Shown here one piece after another: positions 42,969 to 58,034 of a DNA stretch of 64,000 bases. This DNA comes from Cichorium intybus (Eukaryota > Streptophyta > Magnoliopsida > Asterales > Asteraceae), in the NCBI GenBank assembly GCA_023525715.1, contig CM042014.1, forward strand, positions 24,584,904-24,648,903. The letters are read 5' to 3'. How positions within the stretch are numbered: the first letter of the stretch is position 1; each line of letters opens with the position of its first letter. The position numbers and the translations under genes are program-made. The notes beneath the pieces were generated by a model. It saw only the letters and a program-made list of their open reading frames with translations. It ran no database searches and was not told the DNA's origin.

Positions 42969-43546
42969 TTGATAAGATTTCAAAATATCAAAACTCATCA
43001 ATGCACATTCCCAATGGTAGCACCTTTGATTTTTCTAATTGTATTTTGGTTTACTGAGTTATTGATTTCTGGGACTACTTTAGTATGCTCTTGGTATATA
43101 ATAGAGGTTGTTATGAGTTTACCTATATTAGGTCTGCGTCCTGCAAAATACGTCAACAGTCTAAAGGTCCAAATGAAGGCATTCTATACTGGAATGCCAT
43201 CGTAACATCTATAGCTCAAAATGAGAATTACCTGGAGCAAAACCACAATTCAGGACATCTAGAAACAACACCTAATAGTAAGTTGTTTCTCTCAACTTCA
43301 AATCAAGAGAAATCAGATAAAACATGCAATAAAACACATTTGATATCGATGTACCAAAACTCATATTGGATAAGTACTGGTCGCATGCTAAGCAATCAAG
43401 GTCCATTATCGCAAACACGGCCGCAACACCAACAAGAAACAAGCATCTCCTTCAAAATTTTGGAAACCAGATACAAAAAACGGATAAAATCAAACATATC
43501 AGTTATTAATATCCGGCAATTGAGTGAGAATGAGCGGAAAACCTGA
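42969..43546 (+). pseudogene. Possible pentatricopeptide-like fragment
   Basis: The frame at 43085-43546 contains LYWNAIVTSIAQNENYLE, which resembles the SWNAII..YAQNG...EAL signature of PPR L motifs. Only one repeat-like stretch is visible and the rest of the 153 codons has no recognisable repeats. It could be a decayed PPR piece or chance. Confidence 0.2.
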
Positions 43547-43548
43547 TG

Positions 43549-43680
43549 CGTTGCGTGTGGATCGATCCGTTCCTTAGCATGAAACAAACTGAATTAATAC
43601 CTAATTTAGCTTCTTCCGAATCCCGTTGCGTGTGGATCGATCCGTTCCTTAGCAGGAAAACCTGATGCGTTGCGGTGCAT
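43549..43680. repeat. Direct repeat, two units about 73 bp apart
   Basis: CGTTGCGTGTGGATCGATCC and the bases after it occur at about 43553 and 43625. CCTGATGCGTTGCG also occurs on each side, so a short segment has been duplicated. Confidence 0.75.
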
Positions 43681-43938
43681 TAGAAACTGTTGGTGGCGTT
43701 GTTTTGGTCGATGAGCCAATATTCCACCACGCGTCCCCTGCATCGGTTTGCATGCCCTCGTTTTCCCCTATTTTTTCCTTTGGCGTAATCTATTTGAATT
43801 TTAAAGTTACAATCAACTATAAACATCCCTGTTAAAATATGCTTTCGAAATCGATGATGTTAATGTTAAACAAGAGAATTTCGTTTATATTTTTTTATAA
43901 ATTTATATAATTACGTATATACTTTTATAAAATTTTAG

Positions 43939-44045
<107 letters not shown>

Positions 44046-44435
44046 AGTTTTTTTGATACCAACATTTATTTTAAAATAGGCCAAATTTCATTTATATCCT
44101 TATAAAATTAATATATTACTTCAATATCCTTATAAAAAATATAACTACATATGTATCCTTATAAAATTAAAATATTCACGTTTATATCCAATTTTATATT
44201 TTAACTTAATTTAATCAAAATTTACATTAAAGAAATTATGTATATTACAAAAAAACCTTATAATGACGAAAGTACCCTTCCCCCAATTAATAATTTAGCT
44301 CCTAATATCGATTCCATCTTTCTTATCCTCATTGTCCTTTCTTCTTCTCCTTTTACACATACTTTCCAATGTACTTTGAGCTTTATCATCTGGATCTTGA
44401 CTTCTGGAAGTTTAAGCTAAGATGGGAGGATCAGA

Positions 44436-44669
44436 GCAACTTAGGGCTCGAGATGAAGCTGCTGTCGATGCAACTTAGGGCTCGAGATGAAGCTGCTGTC
44501 GATGCAACTTAGGGCTCGAGATCGGAGCCAATCTCAACTTTAGATGATGTAATCTGCAAGTAAAAAAAATTCATAAACCCAAATGCAAGAAAGAAAAAAT
44601 GTCGATATAGCATAACTCGTAACAGTCGCAGCTTTAGATGGTGTCGATGCAACTTAAGGCTCGAGATCC
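44436..44669. repeat. 34-bp minisatellite
   Basis: The unit GCAACTTAGGGCTCGAGATG plus 14 further bases starts at 44436, 44470 and 44504 (the last partial). A diverged copy lies near 44648. Confidence 0.85.
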
Positions 44670-45056
44670 TTTTCCAAACTGTATAGTATGACTATAGTCG
44701 CAGCCAGGCGGTTGAGTTAATCACTCAACATACATGGTTGGAACCTTTGTGGTTCACACACACGTAAGGAGTGCAGTGAGGATTTATGCCTTGAAACCGT
44801 AAGGGGATTTAATAGAAAGAAATTTAGAAGTAAAGATGTGTTGTAATTGTTCTATTTTCTTTTTGTATGCTGTAAATTGAATATGATTACTCACTAACGT
44901 TGTAGCTCATAGTGTGTAATGGTTGTGCATGTGAGCGTGACCCGAGTAAGGGTAAAGAGATAGCCCATAGATAAGAGACTAGGGCACGTTAATGACGAAA
45001 GTATCAGCCCGGCTTGGAGGAAGTTTAATTATATTTTGTACTCCCTTAATACTTTA

Positions 45057-47737
45057 TGTGACATCCGCCTAAAATGGATTCGGGTCAACCCAACCCAATT
45101 AGAAATTTAATAAACCCTACTCGAGATTTCTTGACGCTAATAGGATCAAAACCCTTACACTACGATATAAATTGACGTTAATAGCAATATAGCATAGTAT
45201 AACGTTATAACTATAATCAAATTAAATTATGATACCATATTAAAATAACATCAAAGTATGATGCTCTAATTAAATTAAAAAAAATCAAACTTGAATGCTA
45301 TAATTAATCTTCAAATCAAAGTAGATTGTTATAATCAAATAATAACCTATTTTTTATAAAACTCTATTTTTATAAACACTACATTAAATTTTATAAAACT
45401 TTTAAGATGCTTGTGTTAGTGGGGAATTATGAAGACCACCAAAAGTAAAAGTTTATTCCCATTGTCTCCCACTCACACCTCCCATCATATTTCCTTTCAT
45501 TTTTCTCCCAACATATTATTCTCATCACCACTCAAACCATATATATTCTTTCTCTCACTCTCAATCTCGAAATTCCTCCTAGAAATCTTCATATTTCAGC
45601 CAAGAACACTCCAATATACTCAAATCTTCATCCCTCTTGAAGCATTCATCAAGGTATGTTGTTAAAAGTCTCAAATTCATGAATGAAACAAATTAAATCC
45701 ACCAAACTATCTAAAACTCATTTTATGCATAAACCTTATTTTTCTTAGGATCCCATCAATAAAATAAGAAGTTCTGGAAATTTTCAGAAAATAACTTATT
45801 TTTATTGAATTACTATAATTATTGCAATAAAATAGGGCAATAATTCACATAAAATACTTTTTGCAGTCAATAAATTCTGGGAAAATTTTGGAACAACCTA
45901 TATATTGAGTAAAGTGGATTTATAAAGTTTCATGCATTTATATTACTGTTTGATGCTTATTTTGTATTTTATTTTTTTGTAGATAAATAAATTGCAAAAT
46001 ATAGTTATGTATGTTAAAAACTAGATTTTATATTTTTCAAACCTTATTAACATTTTAAAGACTCCATGACAAAATTTACAGATTTTTGTAAGAATGTTTG
46101 CTTATTGTTCCTGATTTAATGATTATTTAATGGTTTAAATTGATAATAAATATCTACACATGTCCAAAAATTATAAAACCTTATCAGAATATCATATATA
46201 AACATGTTAATCATAAATAAAAAGTCGAATGAATTTCTCTTAATATTTTCCTATTATTTATGATTTTATTGATTAGTTAATAATGAAAAACATAAGAAAT
46301 ACTTCCCATAGTCCAAAATATCCAAAATATTTACAGTAGGCTCAATATAATGTTAGAAAACTATGGTTAATTTTCCAGAAGTTTTGGGAATCATTTATTA
46401 TTTTTCCCGAAATTTGTTGTGGTTTAATTATTAAAATACTAAATAAATACTAAAGCAGCTAAGAAAAATATGAAAATTTTACAGTAATTACTATTTTATG
46501 AAATAATGATTTGCTGATAATTTCAGAATGTTTCATTACTGTTTAGTATTTAAAACCATTTTCCTAAATATCTAAGCATGTAAAAATGCATTTTTAATGA
46601 TTATTTCATATAAATAATTGTTTATAATATATAAAATCTGTAAATACTTATAATTTGACTAGTTATTATTTTAATAAGAAATTATTAAAATATTTCCTAA
46701 AGTGAAAATATAAATTAATTAAGCAAAGTAATTAATTCAATTTAAAATTCATTTAACATATGAATACATTAATATTCAAAACAAAATTTGGATTATTGTT
46801 AATTCATCTAATATAAGAATATGTGTCTAATTATTTTTATTAATACTATAATCCCGTTTATCGATTCCTAAGCCAAAACTATTAATTATATTAGGTTCTA
46901 CGACATTTTGACTCGAGTCGTCTATCGTACAACACGCGCATTCCTTATTGGACTGATGTGAGTAATATACCCCATATTTTATAATTTTCAATACTTTTGG
47001 GGTGTATCATGTGGTTCTAATATATTTCCAACTTCACTTTAGTATTTTATCACAATTGTGACATTGTTGGGACATTTATACATGAATCATTATTTGTATA
47101 ATTATTGTTTGTTTACGCTACATGTACTTGTAGTGCATTACAATTTTTAGTCTAATCTCCATGACTATGCCCGTATTCTTGAGGTACATTATGGACAATA
47201 ATAGCGTTATTGGGTTGACCACCCCGCCTTGGGACGCTAAGGTGATTGATCGCACGTGGTTGTGTGTGTATGATGATTAGATGCTCCATCCTATATATAT
47301 ACATATATATGTATATATAGGGTGAAGACTTATTATTGTTGTTATCATTTGTTAATCAATTTTTGATTTATAAACTGTTATCTCGATAACATTTGCTTGC
47401 CAACATCAAAAGAAAACAAATTTCAAATTATTCAAACTCACGATTTTCTTTAATAAAACTAGATTACTCACCAACTCTCGTAGTTGACCTGTTTTACCCA
47501 TGATGCAGATTTGAAGAATGAAGTTGATGAAAAGTAGGGTGTACCTTAGAAACCCACAACACTATTTAAATTTGATGTAATAAATGTTGTTGTATTTGGA
47601 TTTGTATTTGTATGTTGTGGATCTTGTTTGCATACTTAGTACTTAATTGAATCTAATCATATTATAACATAGTTGTCACGAGACTTTGAACAATATATCA
47701 CGCCTTGATCGATTCTGCCAAGGATCGGGGTGTGACA
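45057..47737. mobile_element. Solo LTR (2.68 kb), probably Ty3/Gypsy
   Basis: It starts TGTGACATCC and ends GGGGTGTGACA. It is flanked on both sides by the 5-bp duplication CTTTA (45052-45056 and 47738-47742). No primer-binding site, polypurine tract or coding region is inside, so this is a single LTR left by recombination between the two LTRs of a full element. The length and TGTGACA ends fit large Gypsy LTRs of plants. A short frame at 45429-45665 is not a gene. Confidence 0.85.
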
Positions 47738-47759
47738 CTTTACCCGTTTTTATGTAAAT

Positions 47760-50949
<3,190 letters not shown>

Positions 50950-51548
50950 TATCATAATCATAGTAGTTTAAAAAAGGTAATAATCATTTTCATCTATATA
51001 TCTCATTTTTCTTAAGTGAGATGGAATAAAAAAAATACCATCATATATAAATAAACAAAAATACATTGTTGTTTCTTCTTAAATTCGAGTTTTTAATTTT
51101 GTTTTTACAAAATCACAATTTCATTTCTACAACGTCCGATAATGCTTTTTTGAAACTATTTTACCAATTTCATAGACACACTTGTTGAACAGGGTCAAAT
51201 ATGTAATCACCCACGTTCAAGGAAAACAGATATTTTGGCAAATGCCCAATTCCAAGATAAATATCCTAATAAGACTGTTCAAAGTTAAAATCCTTCTGCC
51301 CACCGCCAACCCAAACGGCAAAGATCTAGCCTGATCTAAATAGACACGTCGCACCATATCAACACATGCTGCCCAACCCGGATGACCACGTTACTACGGT
51401 GTCGAACCGTCTCCACCTCACACTTCGTCCACTTACAAAAAACCCTAACCAGCGAGTCCTTCTTGGTGAACTCATGCGACTAGGGGTTCGGGAAGCCATG
51501 CGATAAGTTAATAAACCTCACTCGTTTACGCCTAAAGCAAGCCTCGAT

Positions 51549-51733
51549 ATGGGGAGAGGGAAGGTCGAAATGAAGCGGATCGAAGCCAAGAGCAGCCGTC
51601 AAGTCTCGTTCTCCAAGCGACGGAATGGGTTGATGAAGAAATCTCATGAGTTGGCGGTGTTGTGCGACGTCGACCTCGGTCTCTTCATCTTTTCCGGCGG
51701 AGGCAGACTTTATGAGTTTTCGACCGGTGAAAG
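51549..51733 (+). pseudogene. Orphan FLC-like MADS exon 1
   Basis: The 185-bp exon is open and ends in the same donor AG|GTACGC. Compared with the main gene it has four amino-acid changes that I can see: L8M, D13A, and V-A changed to L-G in the CDVDVALF segment. Silent changes are also present. No exons 2-7 follow before the MULE and the CLC fragment, so it cannot make a complete MIKC protein within this window. It could be transcribed as a truncated MADS-only product, but no poly(A) exon is recognisable. Confidence 0.8.
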
Positions 51734-53085
51734 GTACGCGCGATTCTCCTGTGTGAGAAATGGAAATCATATTCAGTTCTCGTTCTTACCGTGTTAGATT
51801 TTCATCAACTGATCGCAGTTTTTCAAAATTGACCTTTCCGTTTCATATATCACGGATACATCGATCTTCAGGTATTAAGTCTGAGAATTCTCGCTTCTCT
51901 ATTCTTTCTAGGGCACCGAGAAGTTATTTTGCTAGTCGCTTTGGTTATACGTGAAGGGAGGGTCTCAGTTATATCTGTCTTTCATGTATCTTTTTGCACT
52001 AGATTTTTTTCCACCTACTGTATTCTTTTTAAAAGGAAAACCGAAGGTTGTAGCTCTAATTTCGTTACAGGACCATTATGGTTTGGGCCAAAAGTTTGGC
52101 CAATACATTTTTCTGGCTGGATCAGTCGATTTGCCTGTATTTCATAATACTCAACTATGTTATGAGATGCATTTTAGTAGTTAGTGGAATCATATATGCT
52201 CTTACCATATCAACTATCTTACCCGTGTGGCATGTTTTTATGCTCTACTTAAATGGATATGCCATTTGCATTGTTTCTACCTTCTATACGTTTGTTTTCT
52301 TTTTCACAATTTAGCCTATTATCGTCATTCATTACACCTACAAGTCTACAACATAAAAGATGTCAGATTAGTAAAACATCCATAAGAATTTTGGTATTTG
52401 ACCAATATTAGCTACTATTGAACGTAAACACTAATTTCTTCTGGTCAAAAAGATTAAATTATGCTTCTAAAACAGATTTATAGTCTCTGGTGTAGTCGCC
52501 TTGAAAGGACGAAAGATGTGTTTCCTGTAAATAGAGTTGCAGTCTCAAATAAATGTTGTCTCATGTGGAGAATTAGATACTACCATGTTGCAGTAAAAAA
52601 CTTTCGAGTTCACCAATCAAGCGCATGATATAATTAAAAATCAAGAATATTTGTCTTAAAAGCCTATTTTATTGGTGGTTAACAACTTTTTAAATTGTAT
52701 CAATAAATTAGATTGCATAGACATTAGACAACGTGGTCCCACCCACAAAATCCCTTCACTACTGAAATTGAACTAGGAATTGAGTTGACTGACAAAGACA
52801 TAAAATCATGTATTGTTTTCAACAGTACTGTTGTTGGTCCACAACATGAAAATCGCAAAACTATGATTTTGCATACGACCCACGCGTATGACAGGAATAT
52901 GCAATTAAAAAAGTGTATAAGCTTCTTGTGTGTCAGGCAAATCTTGCCTTGGAGCTCTGGTCATGTTTTGGGATTTCTATTAGTGGAGTTGTTTCCGAAT
53001 TCACGTGCATTTATTATAATAAATTTGTCTTCTTTAGTTTAAACTTTGTCTAAATTTGGGAGAGTACACTTAACTAGATCATGAG

Positions 53086-53240
53086 AGTTGTCAATGGCCT
53101 CTTGGCCAAGTGGTAAGGCGTCGCCCTCTAACCTTGAGGTTGAGGGTTCAATCCCCACTAGGGGAATAGGTGGATTATAGGTGAATTAGATTAGGAGTAG
53201 GAGTAGGATAGATTTACCGGTTAAAAAAAAAAAAAAAAAA
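53086..53240 (+). mobile_element. tRNA-derived SINE
   Basis: A 155-bp element. It begins near a tRNA-like head with an A box (GGCCAAGTGGTAAGGCG, 53104-53120) and a B box (GGTTCAATCCC, 53144-53154), and ends in a run of A (about 53223-53240). It is flanked by the direct repeat ACTAGATCATGAG (53073-53085 and 53241-53253). The two other MADS blocks have a single, uninterrupted version of this site (17654 and 28245), which proves insertion. Confidence 0.92.
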
Positions 53241-53879
53241 ACTAGATCATGAGTCCGTGCAATCATTTTGCTATTTCTCATTAAGGCTTGCTATATCGTC
53301 AACAACCATTGGAGAAAATAAAAATAATAATAATAAATCATATTAGACAATGTTCTTCTGGGATGTCGAGCCACAAAAAGAAAAAAAAAACATACGGATG
53401 CGTTGTGCAGGGTGGTTAGAAACACCATGCAAAAAAAGGAAATGTTTTATTGCAAACATTGTAAGTGACGAATAAGTCAATTGGAAATTCATAGTCACAA
53501 GATCATATCATTGCAAAATGCAAATGGTCAATTAAGACAAGGGAAAATGACTTAAATGGGTAACTATCTTTTCGGAGTGTTCACATATGGGTAACATTTT
53601 ATTTTTTGTACTCATTTACCCATCCAACTTCTTGACGGTGTTCACATCTGACCATTATGACCGGTTATCTCCATGTTTTACCCGGTTTCGTTGTATTACG
53701 TGGATATTATTGCTTATGTGTCATATTACGTGGATATTACCCCCTTCAACGGTAAATTAGGGTTCAAAATCAATCGCTTACGCTGCCATTACGCCACACC
53801 CATGTGAAATTCAACTCTTCAAAGCATTGATTAGGGTTCCAAATAGCAGTGTTCAGGTTCAATTGGGGACGACGATAAC

Positions 53880-56778
53880 ATGGAGGAGGAGTCTTTGAAG
53901 ATTAACTTACTGAAAGTCGATATACATTACAATGGATTTTTTACGCCAAAGCCATTAGCGTACTTGGGTGGAGTTCGAGTATCAGTGCGTGATGTTGATT
54001 TTGGTTTGTTCTTTCTCAGAGACTTCAAAGAGTTTCTTGGAAAATTATGCAAAACAAGGTGCGATGATGTCTATTACTGCACTAGACATCAAACACTAGC
54101 AGAGGGGATTAGAAGATTCCATAATGATGCTGATTATGTCGAGTTCCTTGAAGTGGGTTACGAGGATGAGAATGAGTTCCGAATGAATGTTTACATTGAC
54201 CATCAGAATGAACCAGTCCTTGATTGGGCTGATATGGAGGTGCCAGATGAAGAGGTTGAAGATGCTGAAGACCAAGATGCTGACAAAGATTCAGATAAGT
54301 CATATACCGTGGAATATGAACATGCTGCTGATCAGGAAGTGCATTCCTTTGACAAAACAACGGATGATAAGTTCTTGAACAAACTGGTATGTGATAGCAA
54401 CATTAAAAATGAAGTTAACAAGGATGACGAACCCAACACTGAAGATGGTCAGGGGGTTGTGTTCCCTGTCCATGATGAAAACCAAGAATGGGAGACAATG
54501 GTTCCAATCATAGGTATGAAATTCTCTAACCCTATGGAATTAAAGAATTGTGTTACAAATTATGCTGTGAAGAATGGGTATGATTTATGGTATGAAAAAA
54601 CCGATTGTAATAGATTATTGGTCAAATGTGGTAAAGGTAAAAGGGATAAGAATGGAAAATCTTGTCCTTTTAGACTATGGGCAACCTGGATGGGAAGTGA
54701 GGAGTCTTTCCAGATTAAGTCGTTGAATAGTGAGCATAATTGTTCTAGAGTCTTCAAATTTGGTTGTATTGTCACATATAAATGGATTGGGAAGCACTTT
54801 ATGAATGAGATATTGCAGAATCCAAAGATGAGCATTAGGAAATTAAAAGCTGAGGTTAGTAAGAAATTTAACTTGATAGCAAGTGTAGGCCAATGCAGAA
54901 ATGCAAGGAAATATGCATTTCAAGAGATTGAGGGCAATTTAGTGGACCATTATGCTAAAACATGGAGTTATGCTGAAGAGTTGAGAAGAACTAACCCCGG
55001 ATCAACAATAAAGATGGCAGTGGATGTAATGCCAGATGAAACAACTTATTTCTCCAAGTTCTATGTATGCTTTAAAGCTGTGAAAGATGGTTGGATTGAA
55101 GGTTGCAGAAGGGTCATCGGATTGGATGGCTGTTTTTTGAAAGGAATATGCAGAGGTCAATTGCTTGCAGCTGTGGGCAGAGATGCAAACAACCACATGT
55201 ACCCTGTTGCCTGGGCAGTAGTTGCTGTGGAGAACAAAGATACATGGAAGTGGTTTGTTGATCTTCTAATTGATGACATTGGAATGGGTCTTGGACATGG
55301 CTTAACCATAATATCGGACCAACACAAGGTACACAACTTCTACTGAATTGAAATCCATTTTATATTTGAATTTTATTAGTTGACATTGATATATGTTTTC
55401 AGGGATTACTGGAGGCTGTGAAGGAAAGGATTCCAGCAGCAGAGCATAGATGTTGTGCTAGACACATCTATGCTAACTTTAGGAAAAAATTTAAAGGAGA
55501 ACACTTTAGGAAGATGTTTTGGTGTGCTGCTTCATCAACTACACAACCAAAGTTTGAAGAACAAATGAAGGAAATCAAGAAATTAGAACCATTGGCATTT
55601 GAACATTTGATGGAGAGAGAACCAAAAACTTGGTGCAGAGCACACTTTCAGGTAGATAGAGCTTGTGATGCTTTTGAAAATGGTATTTCTGAAAGTTTTA
55701 ATGCTACAATTGAAAGTGCAAGAAAACGACCACTTATCACAATGTTAGAAGAGATAAGAATCTATGTAATGCAGAGGTTGTATAATCAAAAGAAGATGGG
55801 ACAGGAATGGAACTTACAGATTTGTCCTACCATTAGACTTAAGTTGGAAAAGCTGAAGGTAAAACAAAGGTATGTAATTTACCATTACTTGGCTAATCTT
55901 TCCATTCTAATACAATTGACTAAAGTATCCATTCCATTACAGATTTTGGACTGTTTACCCCTCTGGATACCAACAATTTGAGGTTAGGTTAGGGTATGAT
56001 GCATATGCTGTAGATCTTACAAACAAGACTTGTGGATGTAATACTTGGCAGCTAACAGGATACCCTTGTGTGCATGGAGTGGCATGTATTTCATATCTCA
56101 ATATGGACTGCCAGGATTTTGTTTCTCAATGGTTTACAACAGACATGTTCCTGAAGTCATACCAGTATAACATAATGCCACTTAATGGTAGTGACATGTG
56201 GCCCCAAGTGGATTACATCAAGCCATTGCCACCCAAGAAAAGAAGACTTCCTGGGAGACCAACAGTGAAAAGGAGAAGGGATCAGGAAGAGAGGGAAGAC
56301 AAGGGTAGAAAGCATAAAGTCACCAAAACAGGTGCAGTTTTGAGATGTTCAATCTGCAAAGAAAGAGGACACAACAAAGTCAGATGTCCTAAAAAACCAA
56401 CAGACGGATCATCAAGTTCTGGTTTGAAGCAAAAAAAGCATAGGAAAAAGCAAGGTATGTGAGTATATTATCGTTTCTGCTTGTTCACATATGGGTAACC
56501 AAATAATTTTTTGTATTTGATCAGCTGTGGAACCTGCTGTGCAAGAGAGGGTTGAAGAGGAGGTCGGTGTGGAACCTGATATGCAAGAAGGGGTTCAAGA
56601 GGATGTTGGTCTGGAACCTGCTATGCAAGAGGGGGTTGAAGAGGAGGTTGGTGTGGAAGAGGAGGAAAGTAAAAAGAAGATTAGGAGAAAATCAGAAAGA
56701 ATCACCTTAAGTAAGTTGGGTAAGAAGGTAGGGTCGAAGGAAGGAAGCAGTCAAGAACAACCACTTGAAGTGGAGTAG
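53880..56778 (+). CDS. MULE transposase (mudrA type), four exons, 893 aa
   Basis: Exons 53880-55328, 55403-55869, 55943-56454 and 56525-56778 join in frame across GT-AG introns to 894 codons including the stop. From the N terminus: a PB1-like domain (about 5-110), an acidic linker and a MuDR DNA-binding domain with Cys/His pairs (about 205-290). Then comes the DDE catalytic core with D in IGLDGCF (about 415), D in IISDQHKG (about 480) and E in NGISESFNA (about 578). A SWIM zinc finger follows (CGCNTWQLTGYPCVHG, about 669), then a basic patch, a CCHC knuckle (CSICKERGHNKVRC, about 773) and an acidic repeat tail (EEVGVEP units). The enzyme should excise and insert elements carrying the flanking TIRs. 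No stop or frameshift is seen. Confidence 0.93.
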
Positions 56779-57089
56779 TTATGGTTTAATGTGTTTTTGG
56801 GACAGTGGGGGACAGATTTGGGCACAACTTTTGTAATTAGCACAGTCTTTAAGACAGTAGGGGACAAACTTGGGCACAGCTTTTGTGATATGTGTTGAAT
56901 GTAGTTTAATGATATCTGGACAAATCTTTTGTAAACATTGTGTTAATTGTTGTTTAATGATATCTGTATACATTCTGTCCTCTTAACATACTTCTTAACA
57001 TACTTCTTAACATACAAGTATTGAATGTAGTTTAATTATAAAACTTTCTGAACATTCAAAACATTCAATACAGTGTTGTTAACACACTT

Positions 57090-57627
57090 CTATAATACAT
57101 TATAAGCTAACAAAAGAAACATCACTACAATTACAATTTTCTGAGTAAAAATCTTGGAATTAAGCTTCTCTAACTCTTGCCTAACAGTCAATTTTTCTTC
57201 TTCCATCTTCATATTGCATATGTTAATCTCGTGTTCCAAAGCAGACATTTTCAACATCAAATTGAAGATTCCAATTTCGTCTTTTTTACTCGAATCTTCA
57301 GTGCCTTTAATTGAATCTTCAGTGTCTTCTTTGTCCCTCTTGATCTCTTGCGTTTCAGCATCAGCCCATTCCCAGAAGTCACATTTTGGACCTTTCTCCT
57401 TCTGTAACAAATGACCTGCATTGTTATGCAAGAAAAATTAAACCCAAAATCAAAATTTCCATCTTTACCAGTGAGTTAGGGCAAACTCTAAACTTTCGTC
57501 CAGGGTTTGCTGGGGTGCGCGAAGTCTTCAATCGAGAGGGTAACCCACAACCACATGGATGTTTCAATTGAAGGTCGTCTTTTTGGCGAGAAGAGAAAGA
57601 AGTCGATGAAGAAGAAGAAGCCGCCAT
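57090..57627 (-). CDS. GRF-type zinc-finger protein with coiled coil and C-terminal membrane segment (156 aa)
   Basis: Exons 57627-57469 and 57401-57090 join across a GT-AG intron. After a serine-rich start (MAASSSSSTSF) comes a GRF zinc finger: CGCGLPSRL, then GRKFRVCPNSL (end of exon 1), then KEKGPKCDFWEWAD (start of exon 2). A charged, probably coiled-coil region follows (about 70-135), then a hydrophobic tail (IVIVVMFLLLAYNVL) and a stop. It lies inside the MULE, tail-to-tail with the transposase. The start ATG was chosen because it precedes the finger directly and fits related proteins. The function is unknown. It could be a captured host gene or an accessory gene of this MULE family. 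Confidence 0.82.
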
Positions 57628-58034
57628 GGGTGTTTTCGATCTGTGGTTTGAATTCGTATAGGGCAAAAAAGTTTAATATAAAGGTTAATTTGCCACGTAG
57701 ACTCCAGGTAAGCCTGCATACATGCCAACTCAGCAGTAAACAGGAGATAACCGGTCATAATGGTCAGATGTGAACACCGTCAAGAAGTTGGATGGGTAAA
57801 TGAGTACAAAAAATAAAATGTTACCCATATGTGAACAAGCCGAAAAGATAGTTACCCATTTAAGTCATTTTCCCAAAAGAAAAATGTATTCTCCGTGTTG
57901 TTGATATCATTAAGTAGAGAAAAAAAAAAGGAAAAAAAAAATCTTACAGGTCATCTTTTTCTATTAAAGTGGACCATTTCAACAGAAATCAAGCATCTCT
58001 AACTGATGCAAAGAGTGAAGTTATAAAGGCGTAC

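Larger units (their letters stand above)
50950..53540 (+). repeat. Third, diverged copy of the MADS promoter/exon 1/intron 1 block
   Basis: 50950-51173 matches 11170-11429, and 51173-53540 matches 15752-17980, so the Helitron of the main locus is absent here. Coding and non-coding parts differ by scattered substitutions and indels, far more than the two recent blocks differ from each other. The homology ends at the MULE (53541). Confidence 0.85.
53541..57874 (+). mobile_element. Autonomous-looking MULE (Mutator-like element), 4.33 kb
   Basis: Terminal inverted repeats of 132 bp (53541-53672 and 57743-57874) begin GGGAAAATGACTTAAATGGG and differ at only two positions that I can see. Inside are an intact transposase gene on the + strand and a convergent GRF zinc-finger gene. 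The 9-bp flanks (TTAAGACAA and AAAAGAAAA) agree at six positions, so the target duplication is decayed or one side was lost. Confidence 0.92.

Noticed and set aside
45429..45665. 78-codon ORF in the solo LTR
   Set aside because: Located within a non-coding LTR and composed of T- and C-rich low-complexity sequence.
53104..53175. Stand-alone tRNA gene
   Set aside because: A and B boxes are present, but the sequence continues into a poly-A tail and is bordered by a 13-bp target duplication with empty sites elsewhere, so it is a SINE.
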